Below, piece after piece: positions 16,957-25,723 of a stretch of 36,528 nucleotides of DNA. The translations under genes were made by a program, and so were the position numbers. Where the stretch lies: positions 1 through 36,528 of the forward strand of contig NZ_FOTY01000025.1 of NCBI RefSeq assembly GCF_900114715.1. The letters run 5' to 3'. Position 1 is the stretch's first letter. Every line of letters begins with the position of its first letter. This stretch comes from Salibacterium qingdaonense. Lineage in GTDB: Bacteria; Bacillota; Bacilli; Bacillales; Marinococcaceae. The notes under the pieces are model-generated. The model made no database searches. It was not told the DNA's origin and saw nothing but the letters and a program-made list of their open reading frames with translations.

Positions 16957-17984
16957 AACGTATGTCAGCACTTCTACTTGGAACGGTAACAATGGGCCTT
17001 ATGGCCGCCTGCGGAGCAGACGAGGACACGAGCAGCGGAGCAGGAGCGGAAACGTCGGATATTTCAGGGAACTTAAGTTTTTATACGTCACAGCCGGATC
17101 AGGATGCGACTGCTCTGATTTCTGCTTTTAACGAAGAATATCCGGATGTCAATGTAGAAGTTTACCGCTCCGGAACCGAAGAAGTAATCAGCAAGGTACA
17201 GGCCGAAAAAGAAGCAGGCAATGTTCAGGCGGATGTGATGCTTGTGGCGGATTCGGTTACGTTTGAATCGTTGAAGGAACAGAACATGCTGATGTCTTAT
17301 GAGTCCCCGGAGGCAGAAGGAATACCGGAAAATTTCGTTGACCCGGACCATCAATACTACGGAACGAAAATTATGTCCACGATTCTGGCTGTCCATACAG
17401 ACAACGTGGAAGAAACCCCAGGCTCCTGGAAGGTACTCACCGAAGAAGCAGCAGCCGGGGAAAGCATTATGCCTAGTCCATTGTACTCCGGGGCGGCTGC
17501 TTACAACGTGGGAGTCATGAGCCGCAAAGATGACTTTGGCTGGGATTTCTTCGAAAATGTCAGCAGCAACGGTGTCACTGTTGTGCAGGGAAACGGCGGG
17601 GTCCTGGAGTCCGTAGCCGCGGGTGAGAAATCGTACGGCATGGTCGTAGACTTTATCGTCGCCCGTGCGGCCGCGGAAGGATCACCGGTTGAACTGGTGT
17701 ACCCGGATGAAGGCGTGCCGGTTATCACCGAACCAATTGGAATAATGAACGAAACGGATAACGAGGAAGCGGCAAAGGCCTTTGTAGACTTTGTTCTTTC
17801 CAAAAAGGGGCAGGAGGTTTCAACGGAAATAGGCTATACGCCGATCAGAGAAGGAGTAGAGGCTCCGGAAGGGTTAAAAACAGTGGATGAATTGAATGTT
17901 CTCTCCCATGATGTGCAGGAGCTTCTTGAAACCCGCGAACAGGATAAGCAGCAGTTTGCAGATATTGTTGGACAGCAGGAGTAG
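16953..17984 (+). CDS. ABC transporter substrate-binding lipoprotein, FbpA/AfuA-like
   Basis: 343 residues with a lipoprotein signal and lipobox GLMAAC (Cys20), followed by an acidic linker. The mature part resembles periplasmic binding protein family II: LSFYTSQPDQDATALISAFNEEYPDVNVEVYRSGTEEVISKV, then ADVMLVADS, and a C-terminal AKAFVDFVLSKKGQEV. This pattern is shared by ferric iron, 2-aminoethylphosphonate, thiamine and sugar-phosphate (AfuA) binding proteins. Its ATG overlaps the stop of the isomerase gene, and the permease and ATPase follow. The pairing with an isomerase leans toward a sugar phosphate or phosphonate rather than iron; this is inference. The tandem Tyr ligands typical of iron-binding FbpA are not evident. 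Confidence 0.82.
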   Translation: MKRMSALLLGTVTMGLMAACGADEDTSSGAGAETSDISGNLSFYTSQPDQDATALISAFNEEYPDVNVEVYRSGTEEVISKVQAEKEAGNVQADVMLVADSVTFESLKEQNMLMSYESPEAEGIPENFVDPDHQYYGTKIMSTILAVHTDNVEETPGSWKVLTEEAAAGESIMPSPLYSGAAAYNVGVMSRKDDFGWDFFENVSSNGVTVVQGNGGVLESVAAGEKSYGMVVDFIVARAAAEGSPVELVYPDEGVPVITEPIGIMNETDNEEAAKAFVDFVLSKKGQEVSTEIGYTPIREGVEAPEGLKTVDELNVLSHDVQELLETREQDKQQFADIVGQQE

Positions 17985-17997
17985 GGAGTGACGTGTC

Positions 17998-19740
17998 ATG
18001 GATCATACAGCGAGAAAGAACCAGGGAGGACCTGCTTCCTGGTTTTCCGCGCTTTCTGCGCGTACTCTTGGCTGGAGATGGATCATTCCGGCTGTTACGT
18101 TGATAGTGCTGATTATCTTTTTTGTACTGCCGATTGTACGTCTTGTGTGGCTCAGTTTCACCGAAGACGCTGTCCCGACATGGCAGCATTACAGGGAAGT
18201 ATTATCAGACGCGGGAACGTGGATGGTTGTGCAGCATACATTCTGGATGGTGCTGGGATCCACCATGATGGCTCTGGTGCTTGGAGTGTTTATGGCGTGG
18301 CTCGTTACATACAGTGATATCCGCGCGAAAAAAATGATTCACGTGATGGTGATGCTTCCTTTCATCATTCCGTCGTATATCATCACGCTCTCCTGGACCC
18401 AGCTTTTCCGTAACTCCAGCTGGTTTTCCGGATTTCTTCAATGGCTGCCCGGAACGATGGAGGCCCCGGACTTATACACTCTGCCTGGTATGATGTTTAT
18501 GCTCGGTTTGTCGAACTATCCTTTAGTGTACCTTTTTACCGTGGCGGTTCTGCGGAAAATCCCGCAGGAATTGGTATCAGCAGCGAGGGCTTCCGGATCG
18601 GGAAGAGGCACGGTGTTTCGAAAAATCACCCTGCCGCTTGCTCTGCCGGGTATTGCCGGGGGCGGCCTGCTTGCTTTCCTTGCGAACCTGGATAATTTCG
18701 GTATACCGGCTTTTCTCGGGATTCCGGGAAATATTACGGTATTAAGCACTGCCATCTACCAGGAGGTTGTTGGTATCGGGCCTTCTGCCTTCGCCCGCGC
18801 CGCTGTTCTGTCCGTTCTGCTTGGTATCATTGCACTCCTTGGAACCTTTCTGCAGTGGGTGCTTTTACGAAAATCGCGGCAGCTGGAGACAGCACATGAA
18901 GAAACGAGACCGCGTTTTTCCCTGGGGCTTTGGCGGTCCCCGGTAGAAACAGTGGTGTGGGGGTTTCTTATATTTATCAGCTTTGTCCCTCTGTCATCGA
19001 TGGTATCCTCTTCACTGCTTTCCGCGTACGGGGTGGATTTCAGTGTGGAGACGATTACGTTTTCAAACTACACCTACATCCTGTTTGAAAATGAGAAAAC
19101 GCAGGGAGCGATTGGAAACAGCCTGCTGCTTGCTTTATGGACAGCGGGAACAGCGTTAATTGCAGGAACCATTCTGGCTTATTACCGGGTGCGCCGACCT
19201 TCTGCCCTCACGCGTGGCGCGGAACTGGTGACGGGCCTTCCGTATGCACTGCCGGGCATTGTTCTTGCGCTTGCCATGATATTTGCCTGGATGGAGCCGG
19301 TTCCAGGCTGGAATCCAGGAATATACGGAGGTATCGGTATATTGATGATTGCCTATGTTACCCGCTTCATGATTCTGCAGGTGAGGGGCAGCATGACGGC
19401 ACTCATGCAGGTGGACGTTTCAATGGAAGAAGCCGCGCACGTCTCGGGAGCCAAGGGATTTACCAAATGGAGAAAAATTATGCTTCCCCTTCTGCTTCCC
19501 GGCTTGATCAGCGGGACCATGCTCGTGTTTTTAACTTCGTTTACCGAGCTTACTGTCTCATCTTTATTAATGTCGGCAGGAAATGGAACGATCGGCGTTA
19601 CGATATTTGATTTCGAACAGGCAGGATATACCCACTATTCCACTGCATTTTCCACCGTTGTGGTGGTTCTCATGCTGGGGGTAATTGGTTCGTTACTGCT
19701 TGCCCATCAGATTTGGAAGAAGAAAGTGGTGAAGATATGA
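17998..19740 (+). CDS. ABC transporter permease, fused double domain (FbpB-like)
   Basis: 580 residues with about 12 membrane segments in two homologous halves, each with a BPD_transp_1 EAA loop: ELVSAARASGSGRGTVFRKITLPLALPG (about residue 197) and EEAAHVSGAKGFTKWRKIMLPLLLPG (about 476). These loops contact the ATPase. Fusion of the two permease halves is usual in the iron/phosphonate/sugar-phosphate branch. ATG 17998 follows AGGGAGTG and lies 13 bp after the binding-protein gene. The stop overlaps the ATPase start by 4 bp. Substrate is unknown, as for the partner proteins. Confidence 0.88.
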   Translation: MDHTARKNQGGPASWFSALSARTLGWRWIIPAVTLIVLIIFFVLPIVRLVWLSFTEDAVPTWQHYREVLSDAGTWMVVQHTFWMVLGSTMMALVLGVFMAWLVTYSDIRAKKMIHVMVMLPFIIPSYIITLSWTQLFRNSSWFSGFLQWLPGTMEAPDLYTLPGMMFMLGLSNYPLVYLFTVAVLRKIPQELVSAARASGSGRGTVFRKITLPLALPGIAGGGLLAFLANLDNFGIPAFLGIPGNITVLSTAIYQEVVGIGPSAFARAAVLSVLLGIIALLGTFLQWVLLRKSRQLETAHEETRPRFSLGLWRSPVETVVWGFLIFISFVPLSSMVSSSLLSAYGVDFSVETITFSNYTYILFENEKTQGAIGNSLLLALWTAGTALIAGTILAYYRVRRPSALTRGAELVTGLPYALPGIVLALAMIFAWMEPVPGWNPGIYGGIGILMIAYVTRFMILQVRGSMTALMQVDVSMEEAAHVSGAKGFTKWRKIMLPLLLPGLISGTMLVFLTSFTELTVSSLLMSAGNGTIGVTIFDFEQAGYTHYSTAFSTVVVVLMLGVIGSLLLAHQIWKKKVVKI

Positions 19741-20813
19741 GCACTCTACTGCAGGATGTGAGAAAAACATTTGGAGACACCGTCGCGCTGTCTTCGATTG
19801 ATCTGGAAGTGAAAGACGGCGAATTCGTTGCGATTCTTGGGCCCTCCGGCTGCGGCAAAACGACGCTCCTGCGGATTCTTGCCGGATTTGAAACACCCAC
19901 GGGTGGAAGTATAAAAATGGATGAGGTCGAGACAGCTGACCCGAGGCGCATCGTACCTCCGGAGAAGCGTAACATCGGTATGGTTTTTCAGTCCTTTGCT
20001 TTGTGGCCGCATATGAAAGTGAAAGAACAGGTGCAGTTTCCGCTTGAATATCATAAATATGTTCCGCAAACACTCAAAAAACGGAAAAAAGAGCGGGTAA
20101 AGGAAGTACTCGAGATGGTCGGGCTCGAGGATTACGCCGACCGGATGCCAAATGAGTTGTCAGGGGGACAGAAGCAGCGCGTGGCTCTTGCCAGAGCAGT
20201 TGCCCCGCAGCCTTCCCTGCTGTTAATGGATGAGCCGCTGAGCAGTCTGGATGCGGGCCTGCGTATGGAAATGCGCAGAGAAATTCAGGCCATCCACCGA
20301 AAAACCGGGACATCCATTGTTTACGTTACCCATGATCAAGCGGAAGCTCTTGCAATGGCTGACCGCATCATTGTCATGAATCACGGAACAATAGAACAGA
20401 TGGGAACTCCACACGATGTATACAGTTTCCCGCAGACTGAATTCACCGCCCGTTTTGTCGGAAAAGCGAATATGGTCCCCGGCACCTGGACGAAAGAGGG
20501 GTTCCATCCCCTATCAGATTCCTCTATTTCATGGCCCAGCACGTGGATCGCTGCTACGTTTATAAAGAACGGCATATTCCCGGTCCGGCCGGAGCAGTTT
20601 CAGTTGAATGAAGGAGGGGAGGGGCTGAAAGGAGAAGTCGTCAACTCCCAGTTTCAGGGGAAGGAAATGCATTATGTTGTCGATGTAGAGGGGCATCAAT
20701 GGACGGTGCATGCTCCTGCGGATGTTGATGTTTCCATTGGGGAAGAAGTCGGCCTGTCCCTGGCAGGAGTCGAAGCACCCGGCCGGAACAGCGCGGTGTC
20801 TGTATCTTCCTGA
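19737..20813 (+). CDS. ABC transporter ATP-binding protein, FbpC/PotA type with TOBE domain
   Basis: 358 residues from ATG 19737 (ATGA overlap with the permease). Walker A GPSGCGKT at 35-42, Q-loop VFQSFALWPHM, signature LSGGQKQRVALARA from 141, Walker B LLLMDEP (Asp165/Glu166), D-loop SSLDA and switch His199 in THDQA. The C-terminal part (about 240-358) forms a TOBE-like regulatory region. It energises the importer encoded by the two genes before it. No good terminator is visible after the stop; CCTGA/TCAGG at 20808-20821 is a short weak hairpin. Confidence 0.92.
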   Translation: MSTLLQDVRKTFGDTVALSSIDLEVKDGEFVAILGPSGCGKTTLLRILAGFETPTGGSIKMDEVETADPRRIVPPEKRNIGMVFQSFALWPHMKVKEQVQFPLEYHKYVPQTLKKRKKERVKEVLEMVGLEDYADRMPNELSGGQKQRVALARAVAPQPSLLLMDEPLSSLDAGLRMEMRREIQAIHRKTGTSIVYVTHDQAEALAMADRIIVMNHGTIEQMGTPHDVYSFPQTEFTARFVGKANMVPGTWTKEGFHPLSDSSISWPSTWIAATFIKNGIFPVRPEQFQLNEGGEGLKGEVVNSQFQGKEMHYVVDVEGHQWTVHAPADVDVSIGEEVGLSLAGVEAPGRNSAVSVSS

Positions 20814-20947
20814 ATTCTCAGGTATGTATTTTAAAACAAAGAACATGTCAGAATTACAGCTGTGTGAACATTCAGGAAACACGTTCATTGTGGGATAATA
20901 TGATGAAGCCCCTTTCTATAGGTTTGTGTCATGGATCCTGGTGTTTA

Positions 20948-20956
20948 TGTTATACT
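20948..20956 (+). promoter_or_regulatory. Extended -10 promoter of the small hypothetical gene
   Basis: TGT TATACT at 20948-20956 matches TGn plus a near-consensus -10; no good -35 lies 17 bp upstream. It gives a leader of about 95 nt for the gene at 21059. Confidence 0.5.
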
Positions 20957-20961
20957 AAGAC

Positions 20962-21003
20962 CTCTATCCTTCTTTTTCATCTCTCTTTTACCAGGGGATA
21001 GAG
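20962..21003 (+). other. Leader hairpin before the small hypothetical gene
   Basis: CTCTATCC (20962-20969) pairs with GGATAGAG (20996-21003) across a 26-nt pyrimidine-rich loop. It lies at the very start of the predicted transcript; a later TTTTTTT (21029-21035) is not attached to a strong stem. Its role is unknown. Confidence 0.35.
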
Positions 21004-21058
21004 CGAGGTAACATCAACCATCAGGACTTTTTTTATATTTCAATAAGGAGGAAGCTGG

Positions 21059-21250
21059 ATGAGTGAACAGATGACGAAAGCACAGGCGTTTAAGGAGTTA
21101 TATGAGTTATTGTTATACTATTCTGAAAACAGAGACAAGCCCGTGGACGAAAATTTCGATTTCTTCGGGAATGTGGAGCGGTACTGCGGTATTATAGGTA
21201 TAGATTACGATGAATTCGTGGAAGAGTTCGAGCTGAAACAGGAACTGTAA
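21059..21250 (+). CDS. Small hypothetical protein
   Basis: 63 residues, ATG 21059 with AAGGAGGA ideally placed. The sequence is acidic and helical (KAQAFKELYELLLYYSENRD, then FGNVERYCGIIGIDYDEFVEEFEL), with no membrane segment and one Cys. It has its own extended -10 promoter and a terminator, so it looks like a real single gene. I do not recognise the family. Confidence 0.7.
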   Translation: MSEQMTKAQAFKELYELLLYYSENRDKPVDENFDFFGNVERYCGIIGIDYDEFVEEFELKQEL

Positions 21251-21256
21251 CAAAAA

Positions 21257-21296
21257 GAGCCGGGGAAGCAGGATTATACCTGCACTTCTCCGGCTC
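21257..21296. terminator. Bidirectional terminator between convergent genes
   Basis: GAGCCGG.GAAGCAGG pairs with CCTG..CTTC.CCGGCTC (21257-21296), with T-runs on the plus strand (CCGTTTTTG) and on the minus strand (CTCTTTTTG). It serves the small gene ending at 21250 and the long minus-strand operon; the CapA stop codon lies in its loop. Confidence 0.9.
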
Positions 21297-22572
21297 CGTT
21301 TTTGTTGATGGTTATTTTTGTCCCAAAAGGCGCGGACAGTTCCTGAAGGTGTTCCAGAATGCTCTGGTCCCCGGTAAACCCGGGCCAGCCTTTCCGGTAA
21401 CGGGGGAGGTGAAACCCAAGTTCGATTGGGTGCAGGGTGAGCTTAGTCAGCCTGCCGTTTTCCATTTCCCAGTACGGCACAACGGAGCGCCATACATCAG
21501 GATTCACGCCGAGTCCTTTGCGGCCGTAATCGCTGCGGATGTCGAGCGCGTCGGCAATGCCAGCCTTGTCATCGAGCGAATATTTTTCATAGAAATCCGG
21601 TGGAAGGTGCGTAACGCTGTCATTCTGAAAAATAAAGTTACCGAGACTGTAAAATACCGGTTTGCCCTGGTACAGTTCAATGCCCCGGAGAATGTGGGGG
21701 CCGTGGCTGATAATGCTGTCGGCCCCTGCATCCACAAGCGCATGCGCCAGATCTTTGTGAAAATCGGCGGGAGCGGCTTTGTCCTCGCCGTCCATCTCAT
21801 GGGAGTGAATGCTGACAAGAACAATGTCCGCCTGCCGTCTGGCTTCTTTTACTTTCCGGAGCAGGCGGTCTTTGTCCGTCGGATGCGGTGAGCGGTACGT
21901 GCCGGAAGGGGAGCCTTCTTCAAACGAGAGGTTTCCGACCTTCAGCCGTTTATCATCTTGCGGCGGCAGAAATCCTTCTTTGACTGCCAGATTCGTATCG
22001 GCGTTCACATCCGTCTTCTGTGCCACCCGCCGGAGCGCCTCCATGTCTTCCCGGCTCACGCGGTGCACCGTCTGAACGCGCACCGGGTTCACGCCGGGAC
22101 GTCCCGCCATATCCCGGCCCTGATCTCCTGCCGCCCAGAAATCAAAAAAGGTGGACGTGCAGGCAATCAGAGCCACTCTTCCATTCGGTGTCTCGAGATA
22201 GGAAGGGGCAGAGGCATCGGCGAGGTTCGCCCCTGTACCGGCATAGACGAAGTCTCGTTTTTTTACCTGTTCTTCGGTGGCGTGAAGCCCGCCGTACAGG
22301 TAATCGAGCGCATGATTAGTCGCGCCGTTCAGCATGTTAAACCCGTAAAAGGAGAGATCATCAAGCACACCGGGATCCGCCATTGCCCATGTACCGCCGC
22401 TGACAGGAGAGGGAATGCCTTCGCGGTTGTGCGTGGTGACTTCAAGATTGGCAAAACGCACATCCGCCTGCATGAAAAATCGCTGCAGTGCTGCGGCCTG
22501 CGGTGCCTTCTCCGGCAGTCTTCTTGTAATGAAGCAGTCTCCTGCTGCGGTAAGCGTAATGGGTCCGGTCAA
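21274..22572 (-). CDS. CapA/PgsA-like metallophosphatase-fold protein
   Basis: 432 residues from TTG 22572, supported by AAAGGAG 8 bases upstream. PGA_cap family (calcineurin-like fold) motifs: AAGDCFITRRL, ADVRFANLEVT, GATNHALDY, VSIHSHEMDGE, DSIISHGPHILRGIELY and VFYSLGNFIFQ. The family takes its name from poly-gamma-glutamate capsule proteins, but many members have no known role in capsules. No signal peptide or membrane anchor is seen here, so a cytoplasmic metal-dependent phosphatase or hydrolase is more likely. It is the last gene of the minus-strand catabolic locus, 13 bp after the nitroreductase. Its link to the pathway is unclear. Confidence 0.8.
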   Translation of the reverse strand: MTGPITLTAAGDCFITRRLPEKAPQAAALQRFFMQADVRFANLEVTTHNREGIPSPVSGGTWAMADPGVLDDLSFYGFNMLNGATNHALDYLYGGLHATEEQVKKRDFVYAGTGANLADASAPSYLETPNGRVALIACTSTFFDFWAAGDQGRDMAGRPGVNPVRVQTVHRVSREDMEALRRVAQKTDVNADTNLAVKEGFLPPQDDKRLKVGNLSFEEGSPSGTYRSPHPTDKDRLLRKVKEARRQADIVLVSIHSHEMDGEDKAAPADFHKDLAHALVDAGADSIISHGPHILRGIELYQGKPVFYSLGNFIFQNDSVTHLPPDFYEKYSLDDKAGIADALDIRSDYGRKGLGVNPDVWRSVVPYWEMENGRLTKLTLHPIELGFHLPRYRKGWPGFTGDQSILEHLQELSAPFGTKITINKNGAGEVQV

Positions 22573-22585
22573 GCTGCATTCTCCT

Positions 22586-23332
22586 TTATTTTAAAGTAAA
22601 TCCCTGATCTTTCAGAAAATCGGTCATCTGCGGGCGGCGGGGAGCCGCCAGGTAGGATGCCATCTGTTCCGCCCAGCTTTGGGATTTCGGGTTGGACGGG
22701 CGGTTTTCGTAATAATTCCGTGTGGACGTTTCAAACACCGGCAGCGCGCTCCGGATCCGCTGTTCCTCGTACTTATTTTCATGCCGGACTCCGGAGAGCG
22801 GGAACCTGGGTTTCTGCCCGGGAAGATGCTCTGGAAAACCGAGGCACATCCCCATGACAGGAAAGGTATACGTCGGGAGATCGAGAAGCCGCGCGACATC
22901 GTAAGGGCGGTTGCGGATTCCCCCTATCATGACACCGCCGAGGCCGTATGACTTGGCAGTGATAAAAGCGTTTTGGGCGGCGAGAGCGGCATCGACGGCA
23001 CCGACGAGCACATTTTCGGATTCTGCCATTTCAAATGCTGTTCCCTGCTCTCTGCTTATGATTTCATGTTTGTGAAAGTCCGCGGTGAAAACAAGAAAGA
23101 CAGGGGCGGATCCTACATAACGCTGTGGTCCGCACCACTTTTCCAGACTGTTGCGGACGTCCGGGTCCGTGACGGAAATAATCGTATACGCCTGCACATT
23201 ATGAGACGTCGGCGCCCACTGGGCCGAATGTATAATGTCCTCAAGCATCTCATCGGGAACCGGGTCCGCTTTGAAACGGCGGATGGAACGGTGGTTCTGA
23301 ATCAATTCGGAGGTTGGATTACGATGTTCCAT
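22586..23332 (-). CDS. Nitroreductase family flavoprotein, NfsA/NfrA-like
   Basis: 248 residues. N-terminal NHRSIRRFKADPVPDEMLEDI is the FMN-phosphate-binding motif; WAPTSHNVQAYTIISV and a central GGVMIGGIRNRP followed by PVMGMCLGFPEHLPGQKPRFP fit the NfsA/FRP branch of NAD(P)H-dependent flavin reductases. The gene starts inside the end of the amidohydrolase gene (14-bp overlap) and so belongs to the same transcript. It could reduce a pyrimidine-derived intermediate, supply reduced flavin, or detoxify a nitro or quinone compound; none of these can be chosen from sequence. The RBS is weak, as expected for a coupled gene. Confidence 0.85.
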   Translation of the reverse strand: MEHRNPTSELIQNHRSIRRFKADPVPDEMLEDIIHSAQWAPTSHNVQAYTIISVTDPDVRNSLEKWCGPQRYVGSAPVFLVFTADFHKHEIISREQGTAFEMAESENVLVGAVDAALAAQNAFITAKSYGLGGVMIGGIRNRPYDVARLLDLPTYTFPVMGMCLGFPEHLPGQKPRFPLSGVRHENKYEEQRIRSALPVFETSTRNYYENRPSNPKSQSWAEQMASYLAAPRRPQMTDFLKDQGFTLK

Positions 23333-24743
23333 AAACTGTTTGTCCTGTGCTCGAGGGTTGAATCAGTGTACCGTGTCCCTCCGACACAATATCGCCGTCT
23401 TTCATGACCGTGCGGCCGCGGACGATCGTCTGAACCGGCCATCCTTTAATGTCAAAACCGTGATAGGCTGTGACTTTGCTTTTGCTGTGGAGTTTGTTCT
23501 GGTCGATGGTACCTTCTTTGTTCATATCCACTATTGTAAAGTCCGCATCCGAACCAGGCTGCATCGTGCCTTTCTGCGGAGCGATACCGAACAGACGGGC
23601 AGGATTCTCAGAAAGAAGCTGGGCGGCGCGCTGCAGGGAAAGTCGTCCTTCGCTTACCGCATTCAGCATGAGCGGGGCAAGGGTTTCGATGCCGCACATG
23701 CCGGCTGGTATCGACCATAGGCTGCCGTCTTTCTCGTCCTGGGTATGCGGCGCGTGGTCGGAGCATACGTGGGAGATGGTACCGTCGGCGATGCCTTTCC
23801 AGATCTCGTCCTGATCGGCTTTATGTTTGACCGGAGGATACACCTTCATTTTCGGTCCGACCCGATCGAAGTCTTCAGCCGACAAAAAGAGGAAGTGCGG
23901 GCACGTTTCGACGGTGACCGGCAGTCCTTCCTGCTGGGCCTGGCGGATGAGGCGGACAGACTCGCCGGCGCTGACGTGGAGCACGTGAAAGCGGACGCCG
24001 GTGGCTTTTGCCATTTCGATCCCGGTTTGAACAGTCAATACTTCGGCGAGCGCCGGACGGCCTTCGAGCAGGTCTTCATAGGTGGAACCGCCGCGCTCTT
24101 CCACCCGGGAGGTGAGCGTTTGGATAAGGTCGTTATTTTCGGCGTGTACCGCAAACACCTGGCCGGTTTTGGCGACGTTTTCCATCATTTTGTATACTTC
24201 GCCGTCATGAAAAGGCGGAATGACGTTTTCCATGCCGGGCTTGTAGTTATACATCAGCTGAAAGGTTTCGGCATGAACGGCATAGCCCCAGAAGAATTTA
24301 AATCCGATGACCCCTTTGTCGTGCAGATCCGGAATGTGTTCTTCGTTCAGATGGCCGAGGCAGATGCCCCATAGTCCAAAGTCGATGTTCGCCTGGGAAC
24401 CGAGGTGCTCATGCTGACTGTCAAAGTGCTCGGCATCATTCACAGGCGGCGTTGTGTTCGGCATTTCAAATACAGTCGTGAGCCCGCCCGCCGCAGCGGC
24501 TCTGGTGGAATGCGTGAAATCCTCCTTATAGGTGGGACCCGGATCGCGGGAATGGATATGGGTATCCATAAACCCGGAGAATATGTGTTTTCCGGCGGCA
24601 TCAATGTCTTCGTCAATTTCCCCCGGAAGTTCTTCCGTAGTGATTGCTGCAATCTTATCATCCTGCACATAAATATCGGCTTGGTACGTTTCTTTACCTG
24701 TTACAATAGTGCCGTTTTTAATACGCTGCTGCCATGCCAACAT
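23319..24743 (-). CDS. Dihydroorotase-like cyclic amidohydrolase
   Basis: 474 residues, cyclic-imide hydrolase superfamily (dihydroorotase/allantoinase/hydantoinase). Metal ligands: His62 and His64 in DTHIHSRDPG, Lys149 in GFKFFWGY (carbamylated-lysine position), His200, His256 (LHVSAG) and Asp329 in CSDHAPH. Arg66 and Asn96 (EMPNT) match the residues with which dihydroorotases hold the substrate carboxylate; allantoinases have Asn and MPLN-type sequences there. It therefore probably opens L-dihydroorotate to N-carbamoyl-L-aspartate, here in the catabolic direction together with PyrD/PyrK paralogues and an M20 amidohydrolase. At 474 residues it is longer than biosynthetic PyrC (about 430). 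A GAAAGGATG site precedes the start. Allantoinase or dihydropyrimidinase activity remains possible. Confidence 0.85.
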   Translation of the reverse strand: MLAWQQRIKNGTIVTGKETYQADIYVQDDKIAAITTEELPGEIDEDIDAAGKHIFSGFMDTHIHSRDPGPTYKEDFTHSTRAAAAGGLTTVFEMPNTTPPVNDAEHFDSQHEHLGSQANIDFGLWGICLGHLNEEHIPDLHDKGVIGFKFFWGYAVHAETFQLMYNYKPGMENVIPPFHDGEVYKMMENVAKTGQVFAVHAENNDLIQTLTSRVEERGGSTYEDLLEGRPALAEVLTVQTGIEMAKATGVRFHVLHVSAGESVRLIRQAQQEGLPVTVETCPHFLFLSAEDFDRVGPKMKVYPPVKHKADQDEIWKGIADGTISHVCSDHAPHTQDEKDGSLWSIPAGMCGIETLAPLMLNAVSEGRLSLQRAAQLLSENPARLFGIAPQKGTMQPGSDADFTIVDMNKEGTIDQNKLHSKSKVTAYHGFDIKGWPVQTIVRGRTVMKDGDIVSEGHGTLIQPSSTGQTVYGTS

Positions 24744-24808
24744 GTATCATCCTTTCTGTATGAGAATAGGGGAAGAAACAGCTTCCACCCAGGCGGAAGC
24801 TTTCGTTT

Positions 24809-25723
24809 CTAGACCTCGACTGTTGCGGTGAGATCATTAATATCCATGATATCATGGCGCTCCATATAATCACGAATTTCCTCGATAACATCGGTGAGAG
24901 CGGTCGGGGTGATGAAACTTGCTGTTCCGACCTGCACAGCGGAAGCGCCGGCGATAATCATCTCGATTGCATCGTTTCCGTTCATTACGCCGCCGCATCC
25001 GATAATCGGGAGGTTGGTCACCTGGGAAGTCTGATAAATCATCCGCACCATAATCGGTTTCACAGCAGGACCGGACAGCCCCCCCATGACATTACCGACC
25101 ATCGGCTTTCTCGATTCGGTGTCGATCGCCATGGCAAGAATCGTATTGGCAACAGTCAGCGCATCAGCACCGCCTTCGTCTGCGGCTTTTGCAATCTCCT
25201 GGATGCTTGTCACGTTCGGGGTAAGCTTGGCAATCAGCGGCACATCGGTTACTTTCCGGACACGCTGCATCAGCTCATATGTCACGTCCGCATCCATACC
25301 GAAAGCATGGCCGTCGCCTTTGAGGTTCGGGCAGGAAATATTCAGCTCGAGGGCATCGATGTCCGGATGGTTGCCCAGCACATCTGACATCTCGACAAAT
25401 TCATCGATCGATTCCGCGGAAATACTTGAGATCAGCGGCACATCATAAGCGGAAAACTCCGGGATCGTTTTCGCCAGATAGGCGTCCAGCCCTTTGGATT
25501 GAATGCCGATCGAATTAATCATGCCGGCGTACGTTTCGCATACTCTTGGTGTATTATTGCCTGGCTGCGGATGTTTGGTGATGCTTTTTGGGATGATGGC
25601 GCCGATTTTATTGAAATCAAGCGCTTCATGCATTTCCGGACCGAACGCGCCGGAAGCGGGCATCACAGGATTGGGCAGGGTAAGGGACCCGATGGATATT
25701 CCCATTTTACGTTGTGCAATCAT
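24809..25723 (-). CDS. pyrD: Dihydroorotate dehydrogenase B-type catalytic subunit paralogue (PyrD-like)
   Basis: 304 residues, an FMN-binding TIM barrel of class 1B, the NAD-linked type that works with PyrK. Substrate and catalytic residues of dihydroorotate dehydrogenases are present: Lys46 (IIPKSIT), Asn70 (GMINSIG), ELNISCPN with Asn128, catalytic Cys131 and Asn133, Lys166 and Asn193 (TVANT). GGLSGPAVKP and IGCGGVMNGNDA bind FMN. Within this locus it probably reduces orotate to dihydroorotate with NADH electrons passed by PyrK, as in orotate-fermenting clostridia; dihydropyrimidine dehydrogenase activity is the alternative. The start overlaps the PyrK stop by 4 bp. No other pyr biosynthesis gene is near, so this is likely a second, catabolic copy. 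Confidence 0.9.
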   Translation of the reverse strand: MIAQRKMGISIGSLTLPNPVMPASGAFGPEMHEALDFNKIGAIIPKSITKHPQPGNNTPRVCETYAGMINSIGIQSKGLDAYLAKTIPEFSAYDVPLISSISAESIDEFVEMSDVLGNHPDIDALELNISCPNLKGDGHAFGMDADVTYELMQRVRKVTDVPLIAKLTPNVTSIQEIAKAADEGGADALTVANTILAMAIDTESRKPMVGNVMGGLSGPAVKPIMVRMIYQTSQVTNLPIIGCGGVMNGNDAIEMIIAGASAVQVGTASFITPTALTDVIEEIRDYMERHDIMDINDLTATVEV

